Shown one piece after another: positions 1 to 8,017 of a DNA stretch of 64,000 nt. The translations under genes and the position numbers were made by a program. The notes beneath the pieces were generated by a model that was given only the letters and a program-made list of their open reading frames with translations, searched no databases and was not told the DNA's origin. The stretch's first letter is position 1. Every line of letters starts with the position of its first letter. Source of the stretch: Enemella evansiae (GTDB lineage: Bacteria; Actinomycetota; Actinomycetes; Propionibacteriales; Propionibacteriaceae); contig NZ_NMVP01000034.1 of assembly GCF_002250705.1 (NCBI RefSeq), forward strand, positions 62,001 to 126,000. Direction: 5' to 3'.

Positions 1-1382
1 CAGTCGACCTCCTCCCGCTCGGTCGCACCGGCGTCGCTGACCAGCAGTGCGCGGGCCTCGCCGGCGGCGATCACCGAACCGGTGACGAGCACGCCCGGGT
101 TGCCCGAGTCCCCGCTCATCCGTTCCGGCACATCGGCCAGCGTGGTCGCCCACTCCAGCGCGTCGTCCAGCCGGGGCCGGACGTGCACCCGGTCGGCACC
201 GAAGATGCCGGTGGCGATCTCGGCCAGTTCCTCGGCCGGCAACCCGCGCTCGGTCGAGGAGACCTGGCTGCAGACCACCGCCGCCATCAACGGCTCCCAG
301 ATCCGCAGGATCTGCTCGGCCTCCTTGTCCCGCATCATCGCCACCACGCCGACCAGCGGCTGGAAGGCGTACGCCTCGGCCATCGTCTCCGCGCTGGCCC
401 GGGCGGCGTGTGGGTTGTGCGCACCGTCGAGCACGATCGGCGGGGACTGGCGCACGGTCTCCAGCCGGCCCGGCGCGGTGACCGCCTCGAAGCCCTCCCG
501 GACCACCTCCGGGTCCATCGCGGTGAAGCCGAAGAACGCCTCGGCGGCGGCCAGCGCCACCCCGGCGTTGCGGGCCATGTGCACCCCGTGCAGCGGCAGG
601 AAGATGTCATCGACCGGGCCACCGGCCCCGTTCAACCGGATCAGTTGGCCGTCGACGGCGAGCCGGCGGTCCAGCAACCCGAAGTCGATGCCCTCGCGGT
701 GCGGCAGCGCCCCCACCTCGGCACAGCGGGCCAGCAGCACGTCGGCGGCCTCCCGGGACTGGCCGGCCAGGATCGCCTGCGCGCCGGGCTTGATGATGCC
801 GGCCTTCTCGGCGGCGATCTCGGCGATCGTCTCACCGAGCAGGTGGGTGTGGTCCAGGTCGATGGGCATGATCACCCCCACCTGCGCGTCGGCGATGTTG
901 GTGGCGTCCCAGGTGCCGCCCATCCCGGTCTCGATGATCGCCACATCGACCGGGGCGTCGGCGAAGGCGGCGTACGCCATCGCGGTGATCACCTCGAAGA
1001 AGGTCATCTTCACCCCGTCCAGGGCCTGCTCGTCGACGAGCGCCACATAGGGCTTGATGTCGGCCCACACCTCGGCGAAGCGTTCGGCGCTGATCGGCCG
1101 GCCGTCGAGGGCGATCCGCTCGGTGATGTCGACCAGGTGCGGGGAGGAGAATCGGCCGGTCCGCAGGCCGGCGGCCCGCAGCAGCGACTCGATCATGATC
1201 GCGGTCGAACCCTTGCCGTTGGTGCCGGCGACCTGGATCACCGGGTACGCCCGTTGCGGATCCCCCAGCAGTTCGGTGAGGGCCCGGATCCGCGCCAGGC
1301 TGGGCGCGACCCGGTGCTCGGGCCAGCGGGAGGTGAGTTCGCTCACCAGACGCTGATGATCGCTGGGAAGATCGGTAGGCAT
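1..1382 (-). CDS. folC: Bifunctional dihydrofolate synthase/folylpolyglutamate synthase (3' end cut by window edge)
   Basis: Cytoplasmic Mur-ligase-type ATP enzyme that adds glutamate to dihydropteroate and to folates. Read on the reverse strand it has a P-loop (GTNGKGST, residues 53-60), the FolC-type stretch ETGMGGTWDATN and a late LDGAHNPHAA motif. The frame stays open to the left edge after about 460 codons, close to the usual family length, so only the last residues are missing. I chose the ATG at 1382 because an AGGA lies about 9 nt upstream; another in-frame ATG at 1394 has no ribosome site. The start lies only 26 bp from the divergent MauE/DoxX gene. In many actinobacteria folC follows valS; here about 12 kb of sugar-utilisation genes separate them. 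Confidence 0.93.
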   Translation of the reverse strand, partial: MPTDLPSDHQRLVSELTSRWPEHRVAPSLARIRALTELLGDPQRAYPVIQVAGTNGKGSTAIMIESLLRAAGLRTGRFSSPHLVDITERIALDGRPISAERFAEVWADIKPYVALVDEQALDGVKMTFFEVITAMAYAAFADAPVDVAIIETGMGGTWDATNIADAQVGVIMPIDLDHTHLLGETIAEIAAEKAGIIKPGAQAILAGQSREAADVLLARCAEVGALPHREGIDFGLLDRRLAVDGQLIRLNGAGGPVDDIFLPLHGVHMARNAGVALAAAEAFFGFTAMDPEVVREGFEAVTAPGRLETVRQSPPIVLDGAHNPHAARASAETMAEAYAFQPLVGVVAMMRDKEAEQILRIWEPLMAAVVCSQVSSTERGLPAEELAEIATGIFGADRVHVRPRLDDALEWATTLADVPERMSGDSGNPGVLVTGSVIAAGEARALLVSDAGATEREEVD

Positions 1383-1408
1383 ATTCAAAGACATCCTATG
1401 CTGAGGGC

Positions 1409-2023
1409 ATGCACGACGCTGACGGCTCGGCGACCACCCGAGCGACCGCCCACCAGCCGAGCCCCGGGCGTACCGTCACCGGTTGGATCGGGCTGGCTGC
1501 CAGGCTGATCCTGGCGGTCGTCTGGATCTGGGCCAGTGTGGCGAAACTACCAAATCTGGAGGCGTCGGTGCTGGCCGTGCGCGGCTACCAGATCCTGCCC
1601 TACTCGGTGGCCGTGGTCGTCGGCTATCTGCTGCCGATGATCGAGCTGGTGGTCGGCCTGCTGCTGCTGCTCGGTCTGTTCACCCGCTGGGCCGGTCTGG
1701 TCAGCACGCTGCTGATGCTGGCGTTCGTGATCGGGATCTCCCAGGCCTGGGCCCGCGGCCTGTCGATCGACTGCGGCTGTTTCGGCGGCGGCGGGCAGAT
1801 CGCGCTCGAAGAGGCGCAGAAGAAGTATCCTGTCGACCTGGCTCGGGACGCCGGGCTGATGCTGCTGAGCATCTGGCTCGTCTGGCGTCCGCGGACACCG
1901 TTCAGTCTCGATCAGAAACTGTTCGGCGAGGCGGCGTACGCCGATGACCCCGACGACCACCACGATGTCAGCGACGACGAACCCGCAGACGAGCGCACCC
2001 AGGAAGAGGAAAAGTCTCGATGA
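1409..2023 (+). CDS. MauE/DoxX-family redox-associated membrane protein
   Basis: Integral membrane protein of 204 aa. About four hydrophobic helices span residues 25-155, starting at GLAARLILAVVWIWASVAKL. A CGCF cysteine pair sits after the third helix (LSIDCGCFGGGG), as in MauE/DoxX proteins that work with periplasmic thiol chemistry. The C-terminal 35 residues are very acidic and probably cytoplasmic. The stop overlaps the start of the DsbA-like gene by 4 nt, so the two are translationally coupled, which supports a shared disulfide or thiol relay role. The exact reaction is not known from sequence. Confidence 0.8.
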   Translation: MHDADGSATTRATAHQPSPGRTVTGWIGLAARLILAVVWIWASVAKLPNLEASVLAVRGYQILPYSVAVVVGYLLPMIELVVGLLLLLGLFTRWAGLVSTLLMLAFVIGISQAWARGLSIDCGCFGGGGQIALEEAQKKYPVDLARDAGLMLLSIWLVWRPRTPFSLDQKLFGEAAYADDPDDHHDVSDDEPADERTQEEEKSR

Positions 2024-2787
2024 GCAAAGCCAAGGCCGCCAAGCCCGACAGCCGCCGTGCCCAGTTGCGCGCGGCCCAGATCGCGGAGGCGAAGCGCGCC
2101 AAGAACAAGCGGATCGCGATCATCGCGGTGAGCGCCATCGTCGCGCTGATCGTGGTGGTCACGTTGGTGCTGGTGGTCCAGCGCTACAACGCCGCCAAAA
2201 CCGAGACCTATCCCCCGAACGCGACGGCCCAGCGCAACGGCATCGTCGCCAACCCGGGCAAGGGCCAGCAGGGCGCCCCGGTCGTCGAGCTGTACGCCGA
2301 CTACCAGTGCCCGGCCTGCAAGAGCTTCGAGGACGCCTTCGGCACCCAGCTGAACCAGCTGGCGCAGAGCGGTGACATCCAGCTGCAGTACCACCTGATG
2401 ACCTTCCTGGACACCAATCTCCGCAACGACGCGTCCTACCGGGCCGCGAACGCCGCCGCCTGCGCCGACCTGACCGGGCGCTACGCGCAGTACCACGACA
2501 CGATCTACAAGAATCAGCCGGCCCAGGAGGGCACCGGCTACTCCGATGCCCAGCTGACCGGGGCCTTCGCCGAGCAGGCCGGGATCACCGGACCGGCACT
2601 GGACACCTTCAAGCAGTGCTACAGCGAGAAGAAGTACTCGGCCTTCGTGAAGAGCGTCGACAACGCCGCCGGTGAGGCCGGGGTGACCGCCACCCCGACG
2701 ATCAAGGTGAACGGCAAGGTGCTGGACACCAAGAAGCTGACCAACGACCCGAACTCGCTGCGTACCGAGATCATGAAGCTCAAGTAA
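2020..2787 (+). CDS. Membrane-anchored DsbA-like thioredoxin-fold protein
   Basis: Thiol-disulfide oxidoreductase predicted to act outside the membrane. A lysine/arginine-rich start (residues 1-28) is followed by one transmembrane anchor (about residues 29-50) and a thioredoxin/DsbA domain with the active-site motif CPAC in YADYQCPACKSFED. The cis-proline region is TATPTIKVNGK near residue 228. Length (255 aa) is typical of actinobacterial DsbA-like or Vkor-partner proteins. It overlaps the upstream MauE/DoxX gene by 4 nt and is followed 13 nt later by a DedA-like gene, forming a likely three-gene operon for envelope redox or membrane homeostasis. Confidence 0.85.
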   Translation: MSKAKAAKPDSRRAQLRAAQIAEAKRAKNKRIAIIAVSAIVALIVVVTLVLVVQRYNAAKTETYPPNATAQRNGIVANPGKGQQGAPVVELYADYQCPACKSFEDAFGTQLNQLAQSGDIQLQYHLMTFLDTNLRNDASYRAANAAACADLTGRYAQYHDTIYKNQPAQEGTGYSDAQLTGAFAEQAGITGPALDTFKQCYSEKKYSAFVKSVDNAAGEAGVTATPTIKVNGKVLDTKKLTNDPNSLRTEIMKLK

Positions 2788-2800
2788 GGACTCGCCCCTC

Positions 2801-3580
2801 GTGGACGACACCTCGCCGAAGCCCGACCGCACCGACAACCCCGACAGACCCGACGGGTCGACCGCGCCGCAGGCCGAGCAGGCGTCCGCACCGCAGAACT
2901 GGCGGGAGATGCTGCCCTGGGAGGGGAAACCGTCCCGCGGGGACAAGGTGCTGTTGGGTTCGATGCTCGGCATCACCGCCTTCTATCTGGCGATGCTGCC
3001 GGTCAAGCCGTTCCTGATCGCCTCGCATCCGATCCTGTTGGAGTTCGTCACCGGTTCGAAGGCCGCGGTCGGGGCGGGTGCGGCGTTCGCCCGGATCGGT
3101 GAGGCGCCGTTGTGGCTGGTGATCGTCGCCGGGGTGGTCGGTGCGGCCAAGTTCGACTGGCTGTTCTGGTTCATGGGCGGACGCTGGGGCCATCGGGTGG
3201 TCCGGATGTTCGCCCCCAACGACCGGGCCCGGGCGATGCTGGACCGGGCCGAGCAGCTCCCCCGCTGGGTGGGTCCGCTCGCGGTCTTCCTCGGCGTGCT
3301 GCCCGGCATCCCGGCGGGGATGGCGTACGCCTTCGCCGGTTGGCAGAAGCTCCGGCTGGGCTGGTTCCTGCTGCTCAACGTGCTCAGCACGCTGCTCATC
3401 GTCGGCCTGGTCGCCGGGCTCGGTTTCTGGGCCGGCCAGCGGGCGGTCGATGTGGTGCTGATGGTCGACAAGTACGCCCTGTGGGTCTCGCTGGCGCTGA
3501 TCGTCGGCGCCGCCTTCTGGAGCTCCTACAAGCAGGCCCGCAAGCAGCAGGCCCGCCAGGCCAGCACCGAGACCGACTGA
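2801..3580 (+). CDS. DedA-like (VTT/SNARE-associated) membrane protein
   Basis: Multi-pass inner-membrane protein of 259 aa. The first 45 residues are polar and proline-rich; helices follow around residues 50-70, 95-125, 155-180, 185-215 and 220-245. The segment with FAGWQKLRLGWF after a proline/glycine-rich re-entrant region (VLPGIPAGMAYAF) resembles the DedA/VTT family, whose members have been linked to lipid-carrier transport and membrane homeostasis. Start is GTG at 2801 with AAGGA upstream; no better in-frame start was seen. It is the third gene of the run starting with the MauE/DoxX protein. Family assignment is moderate; the substrate is unknown. Confidence 0.65.
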   Translation: MDDTSPKPDRTDNPDRPDGSTAPQAEQASAPQNWREMLPWEGKPSRGDKVLLGSMLGITAFYLAMLPVKPFLIASHPILLEFVTGSKAAVGAGAAFARIGEAPLWLVIVAGVVGAAKFDWLFWFMGGRWGHRVVRMFAPNDRARAMLDRAEQLPRWVGPLAVFLGVLPGIPAGMAYAFAGWQKLRLGWFLLLNVLSTLLIVGLVAGLGFWAGQRAVDVVLMVDKYALWVSLALIVGAAFWSSYKQARKQQARQASTETD

Positions 3581-3583
3581 CGC

Positions 3584-3641
3584 TCATCGAGTAGCACCGC
3601 ATGCGCAGCGGAGCGGAGCAATGCGGTGCGTGTCGAGATGA
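3584..3641. repeat. REP-A palindromic repeat copy
   Basis: A palindromic unit beginning TCATCGAGTAGC and ending GTGTCGAGATGA, with an internal GCATGCGCAGC...GCAATGCGG core. Related copies occur at 13106, 18500, 49474-49714, 53105-53205 and 53444. It lies between the DedA-like gene and the convergent LacI gene, where it could form a hairpin in either transcript. Confidence 0.85.
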
Positions 3642-3671
3642 GCCAAGCATGTCGTGACACCGCTGCGCGAG

Positions 3672-4823
3672 CTATTCGCGGAGCGTGGCACCGCTGCGCG
3701 GCGGGGCGACCGAGTCGCGGTGCACCAGATAGGTGCCCAGGGTGAGGCCGTCCTCGGGCGTCCTGGCGAAGGCGTCCTGTTCGGCGAGGCCGATGCGCAG
3801 AGCCTCGCGGCCCATCTGCTCCAGCGGTACGTGCACGGTGGTCAGCTTCGGCGCCAGGTCGGTCGCGAGCGGGGTGTCGTCGTAGGCGACCACCGACACG
3901 TCGGCGGGGATGCGCAGCCCGGCGCTGTGCAGGCTGTCATAGACCCCCGCGGCGATGGTGTCGTTGACCGCGAAGATCGCGGTGACGCCGGTGTCCTCGG
4001 CAACCAGGGCCTGCGTCGCGGCATGTCCGGCGACCCGGCCGAATCCCTCGGTGCGGATGATCGACTCGTCGACCTCGATGCCACGGGATTCCAATGCTCG
4101 CAGGTATCCCGCCAGTCGCACCGCGATCGTCGGCAGCTCCCGGCGCCCGCCGACGAAGGCGATCCGGCGGTGCCCCTGGGCGATCAGATGCTCGGTGACG
4201 GCGAAGGCACCGCCCTCGTTGTCATAGGCCACCGATCGGGCCGGGGACGGGATCGTCAACGGCGGATGGGCACACAGCACCAGCCGGCTGCCCATCGCCT
4301 CCAGGGCTTCGGCGCGCTGCACCAGCTGGCGCTGGTAGGGCAGATCGACCTGGGTGCCGCTGACCAGGATGACCGCGTCCACCCGGCGCTCGCGCATCCG
4401 ATCGATCAGGGTCAGCTCGGCATCGGGGTGCGCATTCGTGGTGGCGATGATGGCCAGCCGGCCGGAGTCCTGGGCCGCCTGTTCCAGGCCGCGCACCATG
4501 TAGCCGAAGAACGGGTCCACCAGTTCGGGGACGACGATGCCGATGGTGCGGGTGTCCGAGCCGGCCAGGGCACGCGCGTTCGCATTGGCCGCATAGCCGA
4601 GTTTCGCCACCGCCTGCAGCACCCGCTCCCGGGTGGCGATCGCGACCGGATAGTTGCCGTTGAGCACTCGGGAGACGGTCGCCGTCGACACCCCGGCGAG
4701 CTCCGCGACATCGCTCACCGTTGCCGACCGTTTCCGACCCGGGCGCGACTCGGCGCCGCGCGCAGCCCTGCCGCGGCGCGAACGATCAGCGGTGGTCGTC
4801 ATGATCCCCCTGCGGTCCTGCAT
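3672..4823 (-). CDS. LacI-family transcriptional regulator of the sugar locus
   Basis: DNA-binding repressor of 383 aa. The helix-turn-helix and hinge are at residues 35-56 (TVSDVAELAGVSTATVSRVL), followed by a periplasmic-binding-protein-like effector domain (TRTIGIVVPELVDPFF onward). The start ATG at 4823 shares its A with the TGA stop of the upstream hydroxyacid dehydrogenase, so the two are coupled; a second ATG at 4802 with a nearby AGGGGG is an alternative. It probably controls the divergent ABC transporter operon: CG-centred LacI-type operators lie at 5854 and 5987 on both sides of the divergent region, and a third lies before the fucosidase gene. The effector is presumably the imported sugar, which is inference. 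Confidence 0.9.
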   Translation of the reverse strand: MQDRRGIMTTTADRSRRGRAARGAESRPGRKRSATVSDVAELAGVSTATVSRVLNGNYPVAIATRERVLQAVAKLGYAANANARALAGSDTRTIGIVVPELVDPFFGYMVRGLEQAAQDSGRLAIIATTNAHPDAELTLIDRMRERRVDAVILVSGTQVDLPYQRQLVQRAEALEAMGSRLVLCAHPPLTIPSPARSVAYDNEGGAFAVTEHLIAQGHRRIAFVGGRRELPTIAVRLAGYLRALESRGIEVDESIIRTEGFGRVAGHAATQALVAEDTGVTAIFAVNDTIAAGVYDSLHSAGLRIPADVSVVAYDDTPLATDLAPKLTTVHVPLEQMGREALRIGLAEQDAFARTPEDGLTLGTYLVHRDSVAPPRSGATLRE

Positions 4824-5830
4824 CAGGCGATGATCCCGAAATCGGTCTGGCGCACCTCATGCGAGAACGTACCATCGGCGACGAATCGGGCGAGTTCGGC
4901 CACGGCGAGTTCCCCGAGCCGGGAGATCTCATTGCCCAACGCACCGGCGATGTGCGGTGTCAGGGTGACATTCGGCAGGTGGTAGAGCGGCGAATCGGCC
5001 GGCATCGGTTCGGGATGCACGACATCCAGATAGGCGTCCAGCCGGCCGGAGACCAGTTCGGCGGTGAGCGCCGGGGTGTCCACCAGCGCACCGCGCGCGG
5101 TGTTCACCAGGATCGTGCCGTCCCGCATCAGCGCCAGCTCGCGGGCACCGATCATTCCGGCGGTCAGCTCGGTGAGCGGTGCATGCAGCGAGACGACCTC
5201 ACTGCGCCGGCAGAGCTCGGACAGGTCGACCATCGTGGCCCCGAGCGCCCGGCCCTCGTCATCGGTCAGATAGGGATCGCTGAGCAGCACCTCGACATCA
5301 AGCACCCGCAGCAGGCGCAGGAACTCCCGTCCCACCCGGGAGGCGCCGACCACCCCGATCGTGACCCGGTGACTGCCGATCGGCGGCATCACGCTGGGAT
5401 CGCGGACGTCGTGGGTGACCCGCAACTGGTCGATGAATCGGCTGGTGCGCTTGAGCCCGAAGATGGTGCAGGCCAGGGCGAACTCGGCGACCGGCACGGC
5501 ATTGGCGCTGGCCGAACTGCTCACCCGCAGCCCGTGGTCGAAGACCTTTGGATCGAGGAAGGTACGCACGGTTCCGGCGGCGTGCACGAGGGCCCGCAGG
5601 CGCGGGGCGGCGGTGAGGGTGTCCATATTGATCGGCGGGGCGCCCCACCCGGTGAGCAGCACCTCGGTCTCGGCAAGCACCCCGCGCGCATGGTCGGAGC
5701 GCAACTCGATCAGCGGCTCGGGGGTGACCACCTCGGCGATCGCCGCGAGCTCGGCGAGCGCGTGCGGTGAGAACGCGGAGGCGTGGGTCTCCTTGTTCAT
5801 GGCGAACGCCACGCGTGGACGCCGGTCCAT
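4823..5830 (-). CDS. D-2-hydroxyacid dehydrogenase
   Basis: NAD(P)-dependent oxidoreductase of the D-isomer-specific 2-hydroxyacid dehydrogenase family, 335 aa from the start used here. The nucleotide-binding turn is GVVGASRVG (residues 159-167). The catalytic set is visible: Arg246 in NTARG, Glu274 in HPEP and His293 in TPHIAG. The ATG at 5830 has a GGAGG six bases upstream; a longer reading to 5893 would run through a repressor operator and is unlikely. It is the first gene of a two-gene unit with the LacI regulator and faces the sugar ABC transporter, so it likely reduces or oxidises an acid produced from the imported sugar. The substrate cannot be told from sequence. Confidence 0.88.
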   Translation of the reverse strand: MDRRPRVAFAMNKETHASAFSPHALAELAAIAEVVTPEPLIELRSDHARGVLAETEVLLTGWGAPPINMDTLTAAPRLRALVHAAGTVRTFLDPKVFDHGLRVSSSASANAVPVAEFALACTIFGLKRTSRFIDQLRVTHDVRDPSVMPPIGSHRVTIGVVGASRVGREFLRLLRVLDVEVLLSDPYLTDDEGRALGATMVDLSELCRRSEVVSLHAPLTELTAGMIGARELALMRDGTILVNTARGALVDTPALTAELVSGRLDAYLDVVHPEPMPADSPLYHLPNVTLTPHIAGALGNEISRLGELAVAELARFVADGTFSHEVRQTDFGIIA

Positions 5831-5853
5831 ATGGGGCCTCCGTATCGACGGTG

Positions 5854-5867
5854 AGTAAGCGATTACT
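5854..5867. promoter_or_regulatory. Putative LacI-type operator (dehydrogenase/lacI side)
   Basis: AGTAAGCGATTACT, a CG-centred imperfect palindrome 24 nt before the start of the hydroxyacid dehydrogenase. Its reverse complement, AGTAATCGCTTACT, differs by a single base from the site at 5987-6000, so one repressor probably binds both. Confidence 0.7.
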
Positions 5868-5952
5868 ATCACAGCATCAGGTGAGTCCGCCACCGAATAG
5901 CCTCAATTTCCCTTTGTTGAAGCGATCTATTGGACAGGTCGGGTGCAACCCA

Positions 5953-5981
5953 TTGACAGCGCTTTCCCGGCGTACTAGCTT
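5953..5981 (+). promoter_or_regulatory. Predicted sigma-70-type promoter of the sugar ABC operon
   Basis: A perfect -35 hexamer TTGACA (5953-5958), a 17-bp spacer and a -10-like TAGCTT (5976-5981). The expected transcription start falls in the LacI-type operator at 5987-6000, a classic repression geometry. The first gene starts at 6042. Confidence 0.7.
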
Positions 5982-5986
5982 TCGAC

Positions 5987-6000
5987 AGCAATCGCTTACT
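5987..6000. promoter_or_regulatory. Putative LacI-type operator (ABC transporter side)
   Basis: AGCAATCGCTTACT, directly downstream of the -10 of the predicted promoter. It matches the reverse complement of the 5854 site at 13 of 14 positions. Binding here would block initiation of the transporter operon. Confidence 0.7.
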
Positions 6001-6041
6001 AGCGATGGCACACCGTCGAGGATGACGCCGGGAGGATTGCG

Positions 6042-7070
6042 GTGACGACAGCACCTGTCACGAGCAAGACGCGGGCCACCGAGCCCGAGCAGCCACAGGC
6101 TGCGCCCGAGTCCCGTCGAGCCCGCCGATCCCGCAACCGGGCCGGGAGGCAGCCGAAACAGTCCTTCGCGGTGCGGCTCCGCCGCGACAGGACGATGCTG
6201 CTGCTGGTGCTGCCCGGCTTCCTCTACTTCGTCGTCTTCCACTGGTTGCCGATCCCCGGCAACATCATCGCCTTCGAGGACTACCAGCCCTATCTCGGTT
6301 TCGTGGACAGCGTCTGGGTGGGTCTGGACAACTTCACCGCGGCGTTCGCCGACCCGATGTTCTGGGCGGCGCTGCGGAACACGCTGGTGATCACCCTGAT
6401 GCAGCTGGTGCTGTTCTTCCCGGTGCCGATCGCGCTGGCCCTGATCCTGAACAGCATCATGTCACCGGCGATCCGCCGGTTCGTGCAGAGCGTGGTCTAC
6501 CTGCCGCACTTCCTCGGCTGGGTGATCGTCATCTCGATCTCCACGCAGATCCTGGGCGCCACCGGTGTGGTGCCCAATCTGCTCGATTCGATGGGACTCC
6601 CCCGGTTCAGCCCGATGAACAGCCCGGAGTTCTTCCCGGTGCTGGTCACCCTGCAGCTGATCTGGAAGGACGCCGGCTGGGGCACGATCATGTTCCTCGC
6701 CGCGCTCGCCAACATCGACGACGAGCTCTATGAGGCCGCCGCCGTCGACGGTGCGGGGCCCTGGCATCGCACCTGGGCGATCACGATCCCCGGCATCATG
6801 CCGATCGTCGTCCTGCTGCTCATCCTCAACCTGGGCACGGCCCTGTCGGTGGGCTTCGAGCAGATCGTGCTGCAGCGCGACAACGTCGGCGCCGAGGCAG
6901 GTGAGGTGCTCGACACCTATGTCTACTTCAACGGCATCGTCGACGGTCAGTGGGGCACGGCCGCGGCCGTCGGCCTGGTCAAGGGTGTCGTCGGACTGTT
7001 CCTGGTCCTCGGGGCGAACAAGCTGGCGCACAGGTTCGGACAGGATGGGGTGTACTCCCGTGACCGCTGA
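6042..7070 (+). CDS. Sugar ABC transporter permease, LplB type
   Basis: Inner-membrane permease subunit of 342 aa. A polar arginine-rich N-terminus (about 45 residues) precedes six helices. The EAA loop that contacts the ATPase reads YEAAAVDGAGPWHRTWAITI, and IPGI follows. Start is GTG at 6042 with GGAGG a few bases upstream. The gene overlaps the second permease by 11 nt, and the pair plus the lipoprotein match the LplB/YtcP/LplA architecture used for complex oligosaccharides such as uronides and plant or host glycans. No ATP-binding subunit lies in this operon; such importers commonly share an MsiK-like ATPase encoded elsewhere. Confidence 0.9.
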   Translation: MTTAPVTSKTRATEPEQPQAAPESRRARRSRNRAGRQPKQSFAVRLRRDRTMLLLVLPGFLYFVVFHWLPIPGNIIAFEDYQPYLGFVDSVWVGLDNFTAAFADPMFWAALRNTLVITLMQLVLFFPVPIALALILNSIMSPAIRRFVQSVVYLPHFLGWVIVISISTQILGATGVVPNLLDSMGLPRFSPMNSPEFFPVLVTLQLIWKDAGWGTIMFLAALANIDDELYEAAAVDGAGPWHRTWAITIPGIMPIVVLLLILNLGTALSVGFEQIVLQRDNVGAEAGEVLDTYVYFNGIVDGQWGTAAAVGLVKGVVGLFLVLGANKLAHRFGQDGVYSRDR

Positions 7071-7989
7071 CGTATCGACCACCGGGTCCAGCACGGGCCG
7101 GGCCCGCACCCGCTGGGTCGCGCAACGCCCTGTCTGGATGGAGAAACCGAGCATCATCGGCCAGGGCCTGAAGGGCCTGGTCCTGCTGGCGGTCTGCTTC
7201 GCGGTCATCTATCCGTTCGTCCTGGTGATCGGCACCAGCCTCTCCACCCAGGAGGAGATCGCGGCGAAGAACGGCTTCGTGCTGTTCCCGAGCCGGCCGA
7301 CCCTGGCGGCGTACGAGCTGATCTTCGCCGGCGGGATCGTCACCGACGCCCTGGTCCGCAGCCTGGCCATCACCCTGGTCGGCACGGCGGTCTCGGTGAC
7401 CCTGACCGTGATGATGGCCTACGGCCTGTCCCGACGCGGGCTGCTCGGCGGCGGCTTCTTCCTGATGACGGCGCTGCTCACCATGCTGTTCACCCCCGGC
7501 ATCATCCCCACTTTCCTTGTGGTGAAGGAACTCGGGCTGTTGAACAGCTATGCCGCACTGATCCTGCCCACCGCGGTCTCCGCCTTCAACCTGGTGATCA
7601 TGCGCTCGTTCATCATGAACCTCCCGACCGAGCTCACCGAGGCGGCCCGGTTGGACGGCGCCGGCGACCTGCGCATCCTGTGGAATCTGGTACTGCCGCT
7701 GTCCAAGGGCGTGATCGCGGTGATCGGCCTGTTCTATGCGGTGGGTTACTGGAACGCCTTCTTCAACGCGATGCTCTATGTGAACAGCGACAAGTGGCCG
7801 CTGGCGATGGTGCTGCGCCAGTACGTGCTGCTGGGCTCCTCGCTCGAGAACACCACCGAGATCGGCGCACCCAGCCAGGCGATCCAGATGGCGGTGGTCG
7901 TGATCAGCGTCGTCCCGATCCTGTGTGTCTATCCGTTCCTGCAGAAGTACTTCACCAAGGGCGTGCTCACCGGCGCCATCAAGGGCTGA
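7060..7989 (+). CDS. Carbohydrate ABC transporter permease, YtcP/LplC type
   Basis: Second inner-membrane permease, 309 aa from the GTG at 7060, which overlaps the end of the first permease by 11 nt. Helices begin at about residue 40 (GLVLLAVCFAVIYPFVLVIG). The EAA loop is TEAARLDGAGDLRILWNLVL and is followed by PLSKG. An ATG at 7138 is a less likely start because it removes the coupling to the first gene. It pairs with the upstream permease to form the heterodimeric channel and is followed after 28 nt by the binding-protein gene. Confidence 0.88.
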   Translation: MTADVSTTGSSTGRARTRWVAQRPVWMEKPSIIGQGLKGLVLLAVCFAVIYPFVLVIGTSLSTQEEIAAKNGFVLFPSRPTLAAYELIFAGGIVTDALVRSLAITLVGTAVSVTLTVMMAYGLSRRGLLGGGFFLMTALLTMLFTPGIIPTFLVVKELGLLNSYAALILPTAVSAFNLVIMRSFIMNLPTELTEAARLDGAGDLRILWNLVLPLSKGVIAVIGLFYAVGYWNAFFNAMLYVNSDKWPLAMVLRQYVLLGSSLENTTEIGAPSQAIQMAVVVISVVPILCVYPFLQKYFTKGVLTGAIKG

Positions 7990-8017
7990 GACCTCCCGGT
8001 CACCAGAGAGGAAAACC